A stretch of DNA of 64,000 bases from Pterobdella sp. o SKG-2022 (Eukaryota > Annelida > Clitellata > Hirudinida > Piscicolidae), in assembly GCA_964035795.1 (NCBI GenBank), contig OZ038321.1, positions 1,446,030 through 1,510,029 on the forward strand, written 5' to 3'. A program made the translations under genes and the position numbers. The notes under the pieces were generated by a model that saw only the letters and a program-made list of their open reading frames with translations, was not told where the DNA came from and ran no database searches. Positions 46,023 through 64,000 of this stretch are shown here, piece after piece (positions within the stretch are counted from its first letter, which is position 1; every line of letters begins with the position of its first letter).

Positions 46023-47896
46023 TAACAACTTCCTCCTTTTTTAAAAATTCAGTCTAAGTTTGAGTCTTCTTATTACCGAATTTAACTAATTTTTGATTTT
46101 ATAATATTATCAAACATAATTCATATAAAAACCCATTGTAAAAATATATAGAAAATTTCTTCCTCAAGCTCCAAAATTTCAAAATAATTTTTTTTTTGAT
46201 AGTGTTTCTGATATTTTGATGTTTATGAAGCTTGAAATGTTCTAAGACGTTAGCTTAAAAGTAGAATATTTTGATAAATCATTTCACAGAAGAGCTGAGT
46301 TTTTCAATTCTCTCGTATTTGGGAGAGATGAAAGAAACTGCAAGAAAAGTAGAAAAATATTAGTATTACTAGATGCAAATCAATTATCCAATAATAAATT
46401 CTAAAAACGCAACCAAAAAGCCAAGTAGACACAATCCTAAAGATTAATTCGAAACCACGGTCTTAATAAGCATCATTATTACTAAGCTAAAAATAGCTTT
46501 TTGTAGAAGAATCTTACTTTACCAAGGGATCAAATTTTACTTAGCCATCTCCAACTTAATCTTTTGTCTATTGTTTTCGATGTATCTCTGAAGAACCGTC
46601 TTTTCATCTTTTTCTGTATTGGTTTTTTGATTCTTTATTCATACATACAATCAATTTCTAGCTTTTGCAAACCACTGCACTTAACAGAATTTAATTGGAT
46701 TTTTGAATGAGTTTCCATCCATTTCATTTTTAATATAGTTTTTTTAATAATATTATTTTTAAACAATTATTTCTGAATATGATTATTTTATAATATTTTT
46801 TAATGCAATTATTTTACAATGACATTGTTCAATAGAATAATTTTATTTTTACATAACCATTATTTCTTCATTATCACTGTTTCATTTATTTAAACAAGAG
46901 CTCAAACAGGAAGAAGTCCATTCAGATGGAAACACGGTTTATGAAAGAAGACAAAATATTATGTACAAACCACGCACGACGAAGACCTCTCGCATACACA
47001 CGATGCCATAACCATTTCATCGAATGAAAAAAAACTATGAAGAAATTAAGACGAAACACTAACGATGAAAAATATATGTAATGTAATGTAATATAATATA
47101 ATTTTTAAAAAAATGTAATTTTGGCTTTACAAAATAAAAAAAATAAAAAAAAATAAAATTATTATAATTAAAAAATAATTATATTGAAATTTTTTTTTAT
47201 TTAAGTTTAAATTTCGACTGGCATACGTTTTAGTGAATGGACAAAAGGTGTTTCAAATAGGCTGCGGAACCCTTAGGTGCCGCAGAACAATAAGCTTGAA
47301 GAATTTTTAAAAATCATAAATAATAATAAGAAGAATAATGGAAACAATAATAAAAGTTGAAATAAAATTAATAATAACAACAATAATAATGGGATAACAA
47401 GGAAGATGGGTAAAAATAAAAACAATAATAAAAATAATAAACTAGGAAGCAAGGATAAGCACAAAATAATAGCTAAACAAAACCCCAAGATTAAAAAACA
47501 ATAATGAAAATAGCTCATATTAACAATTGAGGCTTCACCAATAAAAATGGTATAGTAATAACACCATAATCTTAATAACAATAATAATAAAAAACAATAT
47601 CATAACTAAAAAGGTATGATATTATAATTTGAAAAAGTAAAATAAAATGATTAATTACGTCACGATAGCTTAATTGATATTTTATAAATATAATATAATA
47701 AGTTTAACAATGAATATAATGAATTTATATTTATTATATTATTATTATTAATATAAAAAAAACAATTTTAACTTTTATTATAACAAGCTTTTCTATAAAT
47801 AGACGGATGTTTATGTTACAAAATGATACAAATTCTGTTATATAACATTATAACTTCCATAATTAAACCTAAAAGTAACAATTATCTCCAAAAAGA

Positions 47897-47899
<3 letters not shown>

Positions 47900-47967
<68 letters not shown>
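47900..47967. repeat. (TA)n array
   Basis: About 68 bases of uninterrupted TA. Confidence 0.9.
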
Positions 47968-47973
<6 letters not shown>

Positions 47974-48090
47974 TTTATAATTTAAATATAAAACTAAATT
48001 AATTAATAATTTTTTGGTATCTGTTTAATATTTCAATAATAATTTATAATATTTCTATAATATTTCAATGAGAAAAAAAATTAATAGTTC

Positions 48091-48290
48091 NNNNNNNNNN
48101 NNNNNNNNNNNNNNNNNNNNNNNNNNNNNNNNNNNNNNNNNNNNNNNNNNNNNNNNNNNNNNNNNNNNNNNNNNNNNNNNNNNNNNNNNNNNNNNNNNNN
48201 NNNNNNNNNNNNNNNNNNNNNNNNNNNNNNNNNNNNNNNNNNNNNNNNNNNNNNNNNNNNNNNNNNNNNNNNNNNNNNNNNNNNNNNNNN
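48091..48290. other. Assembly gap of 200 Ns
   Basis: Exactly 200 N. The 20 bases before it (48071-48090) and after it (48291-48310) are identical, so the flanking contigs probably overlap and the gap length is nominal. Confidence 0.95.
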
Positions 48291-49297
48291 AGAAAAAAAA
48301 TTAATAGTTCTTCTTGAATAACAGGGTTGGTGACTAAGCGATATAATATAAATGTTTTCAATAAATCGAATAAATTGCTGGATAATTAATGATATTAAGA
48401 ACTGCTCAGGGCGAACCTCGGTGCTTTATGTTTATTATTATTATTATGAATACTATTATTATTAATATTAAATTATTATTATATTATTATTAATATTAAA
48501 TTGTTATTATTATGAATATTATGTTTCAATTATTGTTATAAATATTAAATTATCATTATTATGATTTTTTATATTATGAATGCTATTTCATTATTAATAT
48601 TATTATTGTTATTTTATTATAAATGCTACGATTCTATTTTTATTATTCTTTAACTGGTGTTAGAAAATTTATATTATGATTAAGAATATGAATATAGTAT
48701 TATTATTCATATTTTATGATTGACTTTGCATAACTTTTTTTCATTACAAACTTTAATGTATTTTTATCACCATTCATTTATCATTACTGTTATTTTATGG
48801 TACGGATATAGTAAATATACTTCTAGCAAAAGATTATGCCACACACACACACACACAAACATACATACCCTTCATAGTATAAATGATGTTGAACTTAGCA
48901 TAGAACATAAATATATGAGATGCGTGCTTGTGATGGAATCAGAAGAATTATGATTCTATTTACTATCAAAAGTAATAATAGTAATAATAATAGTAAATAT
49001 AACAACAATAAGAATCATAATAATATAATAATAGAAAAAATAAAAAATATACCAACAATAATAATAATAATTATAAAAAGCTAATTAAGAGAATAATAAT
49101 AAATATACCAAAAATAATAATTATTATAATAATAATAACAACGATAATTTTGAAAAAAATCAAAATAATAATAATAAATATACTGAAAATAATAATCATA
49201 ATTATAATAATATCAAAGATAATTAAAAACAAAAATTAAAAATAATAAGGGAAAAAAACTGATAACAAAAATAATAAAAGTAATAATAATAATAATA

Positions 49298-49328
<31 letters not shown>

Positions 49329-49849
49329 AAATGGCAATGATATAAAACTAATGCTTCGAACTACCAACCAATCAATTCAAAACTAATCACCTTCATAATG
49401 CAAATAAAAAAAACCAAATATTCACAACATAATAATACTCACAAAAATTTGAAAAAAGAAATAATAAAAAATAAAAATGTAATATTAAAAAATAATAATA
49501 ATATGGATAACAAAACAATATAGATAATAATAATAATAACAATATAGATAATAATAATAACAATATAAACAATGATAAAAATAACAATAACAATGATAAA
49601 ACTATTATTATGAGTTCATTTATGTACATTACCTAGGTTTCCATACATATATTCATACATGCATCTTCAACATAGTTTCAATGAGTGATGATGATGATGA
49701 TAATGGTGGTGGTGATGATGATGATGATAATGGTGGTGATGATGATAATGATAGTGATGACGACGAAGATGATGATGATAACATACTAAGAAAACACCAA
49801 ACCGTGTATATAAAATTAAAGGAGTGAACAGCACCATAGTCGAATATTA

Positions 49850-56708
<6,859 letters not shown>

Positions 56709-57492
56709 TCCCTCACCTTTTTCACTTTCTAAACGAAGCTTTTTGTGAGGCAGTAGACAGCCCCCTTCTTCGCTTTCTGATGAAGAGTCCAGGCTTGCGT
56801 ATTAATCTCTTGTTTTTATAAGAACCTCTTGGTGTATCTTTGAATAATTTGCTAAATTTTTATAAACAATCTTTTTAAAGCTAGAAAAATAAGTTTGCAA
56901 TTAATAAAAATTAAAAATGTTTAGATTGAATATCTTATTATTTAAGAAGCCTATTATATAGGCTACTCTAGCTAGTTCGCAGCTCAGCTGATAGTTATGA
57001 TCAATCATTATAAAATTTCATAATTTACTATTTTAATTTAATTGCATAATTAGATTAAATTATAAAATAAGGATAAAAAATTTCAAATATCATTATCACT
57101 TGAATAATAAATATGCTTTGAATTAGGATAAATAAGCAACCAGATATTTAAATCTAATAGAAAATATTTGAATTTGAGAAAACAAAATTTTAAAAATAAT
57201 TTTTGAATTTTTTAAATTTAACAGTGATTGATATTTCAAATTTATTATTGAATTAAAAAGTTTATTAATTAATAAACTTAAAATAAAATTTGAAACTGGT
57301 TTATTTCAGATGGGATTCAACCTTTTTGAAACGTTTAAAAAGCTGTAATTTCTCACTTTAATACTTTAAAAATTAATTTTCACTTTATTAAGTAAAAATA
57401 TTTTTTATACAATTCCTATTTTGTTATAAAATATAAAACCATCGAACGGATATCATCTATCGTATTACTATTTAGTTCTTTTCTTATTCAAG
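56709..57492. promoter_or_regulatory. Divergent upstream region of WDR26 (-) and eEF1G (+)
   Basis: About 780 bases between two start codons on opposite strands, a probable bidirectional promoter region. A pyrimidine-rich stretch 'ttcttttcttattc' lies just before the eEF1G ATG, compatible with the 5' terminal oligopyrimidine tract typical of translation-factor mRNAs, though the cap site is not known. The rest is AT-rich without a clear TATA box. Confidence 0.45.
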
Positions 57493-60400
57493 ATGTCTGG
57501 TGGGGTGAGTACGTAGCTTGTTTTCATCTTTATCAATCACTTTTAGTATATCTAATATTAAATTTTTATGATATCTGATAAATAAATTAAACAAAAAATA
57601 ATTTATTTTCAGGTAATTTATTCGTACAAAGACAACTTCAGAACCAACAAGGCTCTGATTGCCGCTAAGTACAGCGGAGCTAAAGTTACTTTGGCAAGTG
57701 AAGCTCCAGATTTTGTTATCGGAGAAACAAACAAATCTGAAGAATTTCTTAAAAAATTTCCTCTTGGGAAGGTAGTTTTAATGACTATCTTGAAGTTTGT
57801 AATATAGATTAAATCAAAATGTATTTTTGTCTACAGGTACCAGCTTTCCAAGGAACAGATGGAACATTACTGTTCAAAAGCAACGCCATTGCTTATTATT
57901 TGGCTACAGATGAATTGAGAGGAAAGACCGTTTCCGATAGAGCCCAAGTACAACAATGGCTAGACTTCTCAGACAACGATATTCTTCCCGCTTATTGTTC
58001 GTGGCTGTTCCCCATATTGGGAATAATGCAATACAACAAACAGGTATATTCAACTTCACTTACTCTTAATAAAATAATTTGGATCATTCACATTATAGAC
58101 CGGCGATAAAGCTAAGGATGATATCCGTTTGGCTTTGAAAGTGTTGAACACTCACTTGACAACGAGAACCTTTTTGGTCGGAGAAAGGATCAGTCTTGCT
58201 GATATAACTGTCGTCTGCCACCTTGCTGCTTTGTATCAAAAAGTACTCCTATGTTTTATTGCATTATTAACACTTATCTAAATCTTCCATCCACCATGCT
58301 TTAATCCTTCATTAGCACTTCCCTTGCTTCCTTCATCAAACTTCTTAAAACAAAAGCATATGCTAAGTAAGTGCCCACCAACCTTAAACTCTAGGTTTTG
58401 GATCCAGAATTCCGCAAACCATTTCCTCATGTAACTCGTTGGTTTACCACCTTGGTCGACCAACCTCAGTTTAAGGAGGTCTTGGGAACTGTCACCCTTT
58501 GTACCAAACAAGCTCATCCAGATAGTAAGACATTAATTATTTTTTAAAGAAATATTAAGTTTTTTAAACTTTCAATAGAATTCAATTTCGATTTTGCAAC
58601 TAATGATTTTGTTTCATGTTATTCAATTAATGTTTATTTATTATTAGATATTAAGGTTATTATCTTCATCTTAAAAAGACAGTAGCCAACTATCTTTTTA
58701 AAACACATCTTTCTACTATTAACCCACCATCCGACAGACAAGGGTCACCATGGAGGACACCATGCATCTCACCATGACCACCAGGGTCATCATGGGGGAC
58801 ACCACAAGGGCCATGGCAAACATGGACATCAAGGTGGTCACCAAAAACATGCCCCTGCCAAGAAGGAGGCTCCCAAACCCAAGGTTTGTGTGTATGTGTC
58901 CACTTTTAAATTTTCTTTTTTATCTTGTGTGTGTCTGTTTTTATGATATAAATTTTTGCATTAAAGAGAAATTATGTGTAATTTTTTCTTCGATTTTTAT
59001 GTATGTCTTTGCTTTTAGAGAATTATAAAGAAAAAGGCACTTTCATTAAATATATTTATGTTTAAGTCATTTTATATGTTTTTACACACACTTGATAATG
59101 TAAAATACTCTAGATAAGCTTCGGGTATTAAGTTTCTCAATAAACCATATTACTTGTTTCTATTATATATATTTGCATTTGTAAATGTTTCAAGCCACTG
59201 ATTTTTTTCATCTCACAAGTATATTCTGCTGTATACCCCAACTACTGGACACCTACAGCAGAATAATCTCTTATGAATACTAATTATAATATCCATCCTT
59301 ACAAGCAACAATGTACACTTTCCCATACATTTATAAAAAACATTTAAACCAAATTAATCCTCAAGAAGCCCGAGCCTGAAGATGATGGTGATGACTTGGT
59401 ACCAAAAGAGAAGCCCAGTGCTGACCCTTTTGCTGCTCTGCCCAAGGGGTTGGTGTCTTAAATTCATTTGATTTACATTTAAATGCTGTTGTATTGTTTG
59501 TGTGTTTTTGGATGACTTTAGATGTTTCTTGTGTATCTCCTAATCTTGAAATTGATAATTTTCAAAATGAGGTAGTTTCAGGGTATACATATGGTTTGAA
59601 GAACTATAATTTTGTATGAGCATACCTATCAATAAACCTCAATATGAAGTTATTGAGAATCTTTAGCTATTCATTTATTTCATCATGGATAAAATAGATA
59701 AAAAAAAGGTCAAATATAATCTTAATTCCTCACAGAACGTTTGTCATGGATGATTGGAAAAAATGTTACTCAAATGAAAATGCCGAAACATCATACAAAT
59801 ACTTCTTGGAGAAGTTTGACAAGGAGAACTATTCAGTGTGGCACTGTGTGTACAAGTACCCCGAGGACCTCAAACTCACTTTCATGAGTTCCAATCTGAT
59901 CGGGGGTGGGTCTTTATAATTTTAAAGGCATTTTTTATTATTAGATCAAATGTTTCACTAGTGTTTCTAAATAATTGTTCAATTCCCCTTTGGTTTTAAT
60001 GATAGCTTGGAAATGGACGCAAAACGATGATGGTATATAATGATAACCAAGCTTTTTTATTTGAATTTAGTTCTTCACCCTCCGTATTAGGAAGACCATA
60101 TTAAAAGCCTTCATCAACCATCTTTATCACTTACCACTGCAGGCATGATGCAGAGGTTGGATAGAATGCGCAAGCATGCATTTGGCAACATGATCCTCTT
60201 TGGCACTGACAACAACTCTACCATCGAGGGTGTGTGGATCTGGAAGGGACACCAACTCGCCTTCGAAGTTTGTCCTTGTTAATGTTTCTGTTAGACCCTT
60301 TTTTGTTAAGGTTGCATGGTCTTTATAAGAAATTTTGATAAAAAAATTTTGTATTGGTTATGTAATTTTCAATTCTTATAATTTGAGAGTTTGTTAAATT

Positions 60401-60666
60401 TTAATTCTCAATACCTAGTAAGTAAAACTTGAATAAGTTATAAGTTTATTTTAATGTTAAATTTTGAAATATTACAAATTTGCTTTTCTCCAATTGACTA
60501 AAACGCTTGCTAGTTGAGCGAGGACCTGCAAGTAGACTATGAGACATATGATTGGAAGAAGTTGGACTTTGATAAGAGTGAAACTAAAAAGTTGATCAAG
60601 GAATTCTTCGCTGAGGAGGGAGAGTTTGGAGGCAAGAAGTTCTGCCTGGCTAAAACATATAAATAA
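57493..60666 (+). CDS. EEF1G: Elongation factor 1-gamma
   Basis: Ten exons in phase (57493-57504, 57613-57771, 57837-58043, 58099-58242, 58395-58524, 58738-58883, 59366-59448, 59736-59905, 60143-60267, 60514-60666) give 442 residues (human 437). eEF1G anchors the eEF1B exchange complex that recharges eEF1A with GTP. Seen: a GST-like N-terminal half (V-P-A-F-Q-G-T-D-G-T; S-N-A-I-A-Y-Y-L; V-G-E-R-I-S-L-A-D-I-T; P-H-V-T-R-W-F) and the conserved C-terminal domain from about residue 285 (D-P-F-A-A-L-P-K-G-T-F-V-M-D-D-W-K; S-N-L-I-G-G-M-M-Q-R-L-D; W-I-W-K-G-H-Q-L; L-S-E-D-L-Q-V-D-Y). The linker, residues about 218-266 and its own exon 58738-58883, is an unusual His/Gly-rich stretch rather than the usual Lys/Ala/Pro linker. 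The first exon codes only M-S-G-G. A polyadenylation signal lies at 60742-60747. Confidence 0.97.
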
Positions 60667-62660
60667 ACCTGTTTTGTTTTTTGTGCTTGCAAACGTGTTT
60701 AATCTATAGTGTTGAAGCTTGGTAGAGTTCGTTTTGGAGTTAATAAATTTTAAACCCTTCTCGTGTGTTTTGAGTTATTTAACTGTGCGTGAAAATCAAA
60801 TATGAATTATTAAATGTAAAGTAATGCGTTATTTATATAGCGCTTCTTGTTCTCCTAAAAGTTCAATCTGACCTCCACGTGGTGGGCGATGGTAACGGGT
60901 TAGTGTCGGAGCTACGTCGCCGAGAACTTATGTTCTTGGTAGGGCCTCCCAAGGCGGACAGGTCTAACACCAGAGGACCGGGCTATGGTATGGTGAAGAC
61001 GGCTTCCGTGTCTGTGTACAAGATATGGCAAGCAATCTTCTTTTTAAACCATGCGTATCTGACTAGGATCCAGTGATGCATGGTTGGTTGGACGTTAGCG
61101 TCTGCCAATAATTGGCGGCAGCGTCTTGCGACTTATCAGTCAGTTGAAGCTTGGAAGGCCATCCATTCATAAAATACATGACAGAGCGAAAAAAAAATTC
61201 AATTAGAAGGGTTCTTCCTGACTTTCGACAAGCGATGAAGAGGGCGCACATGCAGCTTCGGACATGTGCTGCAGTGACGAACAGGGGCTGCGAGAGAAAG
61301 TGCGAACAGAGGCAACTTTAGATTTGGAAGCGTCAATGTTGAAACATTAAAAGGAAAAGATAAATAGGTAGCTAAAACTCCCTATCGTCGCCGTGTGAAT
61401 ATTGCCTGCCGTCAAGAGAAGGCGAAAGGTTGAAGGTGCATTATACATTGAGGGAAAATCGGGAGATACAAAACGTTTTGACATCTGCTGACGATCGTGA
61501 CTTTGGCGGCGTCGTTATATTGATGGAAGAACAAATTTTCATTTTTTGTCCAACCCCGCTAAAATAAAAAAAGGATTTCAAACAAAAATTATTATCATCA
61601 TCCTTATAGTTCAAAGCACTTGCTACAAATGAATGTAGCGAAAACACACTGTAGAACAGGTGCTAATTGAACAAAAAATGGATTAAATGATTAGCCACAA
61701 AATTGTGAATCACAAAAACACGACAATATTTGAATTTTTGATTTTGACGAACCATTTCTATATATTTTGTAACGAAAAACATCAAATATGAGGAATTGTT
61801 AATACATTTATTGAGAATCGGAAGCTATAATTTTCGATAAGTTTAGCCTTATCATAAAACGTTAGCAAAAAAAATAAAATCATAACTATGGTTATATAGT
61901 GATTCAAAGACTATAAAAGCTTTGTACTTAATAAAATTACCTTTAGTGTTCAAATAATTTTCAGTAATTCTTAATTATAGTCTTTGAATCACTATATAAC
62001 CATAGTCACGATTTTATTTTTTATGCTAACGTTTTATGATAAGGCTAAACTTATCGAAAATTATAGCTTTTGATTCTCAATTAATGTATTAAAAAGTCCT
62101 CTTATTTGATGTTTTTCGTTACAAAATATATAGAAAAATACATACGATGTCTCTGAAAAGTTTTCTATATATTCTATACAATGTAGCAGATGTTTAGTCA
62201 CTTGATGATGATTTAGAATATATCGAAAAGTTTCGTAAAAATAAATTCAAATATTGTCATATTTTTATGATTCACAAAATAACTCATTATATCAACTGCT
62301 CCTCTCTTCCACAGCACCTTTGAATTTCAATAAATAAGGCAAAAATTTATTTGGCGCTTTGACATTGGTCCTACTTCAGTACTCAAAGCTTAGTAGTCCA
62401 AATTACCTCTTCCTGACTTTATCATAAAACTCTTGAATTATTTTCAGCTCGAAGAAGCTCAATCTGAAATTGAGATGTAGAGATTAAGAGATTTTGAATG
62501 TATTCTAGCAAAAGTAGCTTTATTATAGGGAATTTAGATTGAATTATTTGAAGTTAGATTCACGAATCAGTTATAAAATCAAAATTAAAAAATGTAGCGA
62601 TTTCAAAAAAATTTTTTTTAAATATCAAAAACATGGCCTGATCTTCAATGCTCACAATTA
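60667..62660. other. Repeat-rich region downstream of eEF1G
   Basis: From about 60830 to 61340 is a G+C-richer block starting 'ttatttatatagcgcttctt', probably a mobile-element fragment with no recognisable domain. From 61700 to 62280 is a large inverted-repeat element. Confidence 0.55.
61700..62280. repeat. Large inverted-repeat (MITE-like) element with a captured foldback half
   Basis: Outer ends 'attgtgaatcacaaaaacac' (left) and the complementary 'gattcacaaaat' end (right) flank long arms: about 61745-61914 against 61970-62140 pair with modest mismatch ('gtttagccttatcataaaac' against 'gttttatgataaggctaaac'). The centre (61915-61966) is an exact copy of 15265-15316, half of the 15.2 kb foldback. 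Confidence 0.85.
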
Positions 62661-63723
62661 CTAATCATCCGCTATATTAATTAACTGGTAAGTTTTAACA
62701 TTGTCGCTTGATATACCAGTTTTTGTTTCGTTATCAATTTTGGCATTCTGTATCAAAGTTTTTTTGGGGGTGAGCACTGTCTTGGGAATTTGAGGTTTTT
62801 GGGGGGTCGAGGATGTGGGTTTTGGTTGTTCAGTGAGGTCGTTGGGTGCAGAGTTTTCTACCCTTTTTACTGCAATAAAAATTAATATATATTAATAATA
62901 CTTATTATTTTATAGAATATTAAGTATATAAATGTTACAATAGTACCACTTATCTGCCTTATCTTACATTTTAATCAAATGTTAAATGTCTACCTCTTAC
63001 CACCTCCTAAACATGCTGGCCTACAATCCTCTACCCGCTCTCGGTTCTAATATCTCTCACTCTCATTCTTATGCTAAATCTGCTTTTTTTTCTCTGGTCT
63101 TTTTCTATCATAAACTCTCTACCTCCTAATCTTAGATCTTCTCTTTCTTTATACTATTTTTCTTGAAAACATCAAAACCTTTCTCTTCAAGCAGTTCGTA
63201 GCAGAGAGCCTTTGAATGATGCGTAAGAGGCGTTATACAACTAATTTAATAACTTACTAATGTCTTGAGTTATGCACAGCTAATTGCAATAACTGAGACC
63301 AGAAATGATAGAGTACTCTATCCATCATTATATAAGTTATAATAGTAGTAATGGTTGTAATTAACTTCAAAATTATTCAGTAAATCGGATACATTTCTCT
63401 TTGGCTTCCCGCACTTGTTTTCTCAACTCCTGCAGTTCCAGCATCTCCTTCTCCATCTCATCCTCACTCTCTTTTAAATCTACCTTCATTTTCTATGGGA
63501 TTACAAATGTTATGGAATGAGTTAGCTTATGTTAATGAAAATGAAAAAATACTTTAATCAAAATAAAAATAGTAATAAGTAAAAGAAATTTAAAAATATA
63601 ATAAACAAAAATTAAAGCGATAAAAAGGAGAAAAGTGGATAAAATCTCACGTAAATCTGGTCAATGAGACTGTTTGATAAAGTCAACATTTTGTCGACTC
63701 CTTCGTTGTTTCTCATGAAGTCA
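62661..63723 (-). CDS. 3' end of an unidentified coiled-coil gene
   Basis: Three minus-strand exons, about 63723-63651, 63492-63393 and 62869-62661, join in phase. They read D-F-M-R-N-N-E-G-V-D-K-M-L-T-L, then D-L-K-E-S-E-D-E-M-E-K-E-M-L-E-L-Q-E-L-R, then a Pro/Thr/Lys-rich tail (Q-K-P-Q-I-P-K-T-V-L-T-P-K-K-T) ending I-A-D-D-stop. The middle is a strong heptad-type coiled coil; the tail is probably disordered. The 5' part runs beyond the window's right edge. I do not recognise the family. Confidence 0.6.
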
Positions 63724-64000
63724 CTTGGAGGGAGGCCATTTAGGATTACAGATAGATAGGTGAGTGGACAAAAAAATAAATAGATAGGAAGATAGATAGG
63801 TAGGTAGATAAATAGATAGATGAATAGTTAAACAAATAGATAGAAAAAAATATAAAGAAAGAAACAGATAAACACATAGATATGTACAAACGGAGGAATA
63901 AAAATTTGATAGAGATTAAAATAGATAGATGGACGGATAAATATAGAGAGATAGCAAATTAGGTAGACTGAAAAATAAAGACAGATGCACATAAGCCAAC
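63724..64000. repeat. Degenerate GATA-rich intron sequence
   Basis: Scattered GATA/GATG units with A-rich variants, probably intron of the minus-strand coiled-coil gene. No exon is seen before the window edge. Confidence 0.5.

Larger units (their letters stand above)
46023..49849. other. Repeat-rich, gene-poor region
   Basis: AT-rich with AAT/ATT simple repeats, a (TA)n array (about 47900-47967), a 200-base N gap, and GAT-rich sequence at 49685-49785. ORFs here are low-complexity artefacts. No gene is supported. Confidence 0.6.

Noticed and set aside
48065..48361. ORFs spanning the N block
   Set aside because: Open only because N translates to X; assembly gap.
60879..61251. Two short ORFs in the G+C-richer block after eEF1G
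   Set aside because: The block looks like a mobile-element fragment; neither frame shows a recognisable domain and they overlap on opposite strands.

Overview
The window comes from an AT-rich, intron-containing animal genome. Consensus GT/AG introns interrupt almost every gene. The gene set (a PGC-1-family coactivator, a p130Cas-like adaptor, a KAT6-like acetyltransferase) is metazoan. The moderate intron sizes, high gene density, and abundant SINEs, LINE fragments, foldback elements and tri-/tetranucleotide arrays suggest a compact invertebrate genome, but I cannot fix the phylum. All gene models were spliced by hand from reading frame, splice sites and protein family resemblance; no alignment or search was run.

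Layout, left to right. 0.1-1.5 kb (+): last four exons of a MYST (KAT6-like) histone acetyltransferase whose 5' part lies outside the window. 3.6-10.9 kb (+): a PGC-1-family transcriptional coactivator with acidic N-terminus, HCF-binding-type motif, RS-rich stretch, RRM and the family C-terminal tail. 12.7-19.9 kb (+): a fatty acyl-CoA reductase in at least 12 exons; its introns are loaded with foldback elements, a SINE and a LINE tail, and one exon could not be found. 22.8-23.8 kb (+): two terminal exons of an unidentified gene. 24-27 kb: degraded LINE pieces. 27.2-29.9 kb (+): CTF8, with an antisense LINE in its second intron. 31.4-32.1 kb (-): a small secreted cysteine-rich protein. 33.4-38.3 kb (+): a cluster of three paralogues plus a shorter relative, sharing repeated F-Y-x-x-K-Y blocks, a G-Y-T-P block and a Y-G-A-R-P-K ending; I do not recognise the family. 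38.7-40.9 kb (-): a Cas-family (p130Cas/NEDD9-like) adaptor. 41-49.8 kb: mostly repeats, a LINE 3' end with a huge (TTA)n tail, a weak small gene and a 200-base N gap. 49.9-56.7 kb (-): a WDR26/Gid7 homologue in 14 exons (632 residues), one exon sitting between two opposed tetranucleotide arrays. 57.5-60.7 kb (+): elongation factor 1-gamma in 10 exons with a histidine-rich linker. 60.7-62.6 kb: repeats including a large inverted-repeat element. 62.7-63.7 kb (-): the 3' end of an unidentified coiled-coil gene.

The genes are not a functional cluster; apart from the 33-38 kb paralogue array they look like ordinary independent neighbours. The most unusual signals are (i) the 33-38 kb paralogue family, (ii) exons bracketed by long inverted repeats (WDR26 exon 12 and FAR exon 3), which could loop out in pre-mRNA, and (iii) a foldback/MITE network sharing exact sequence across the window.
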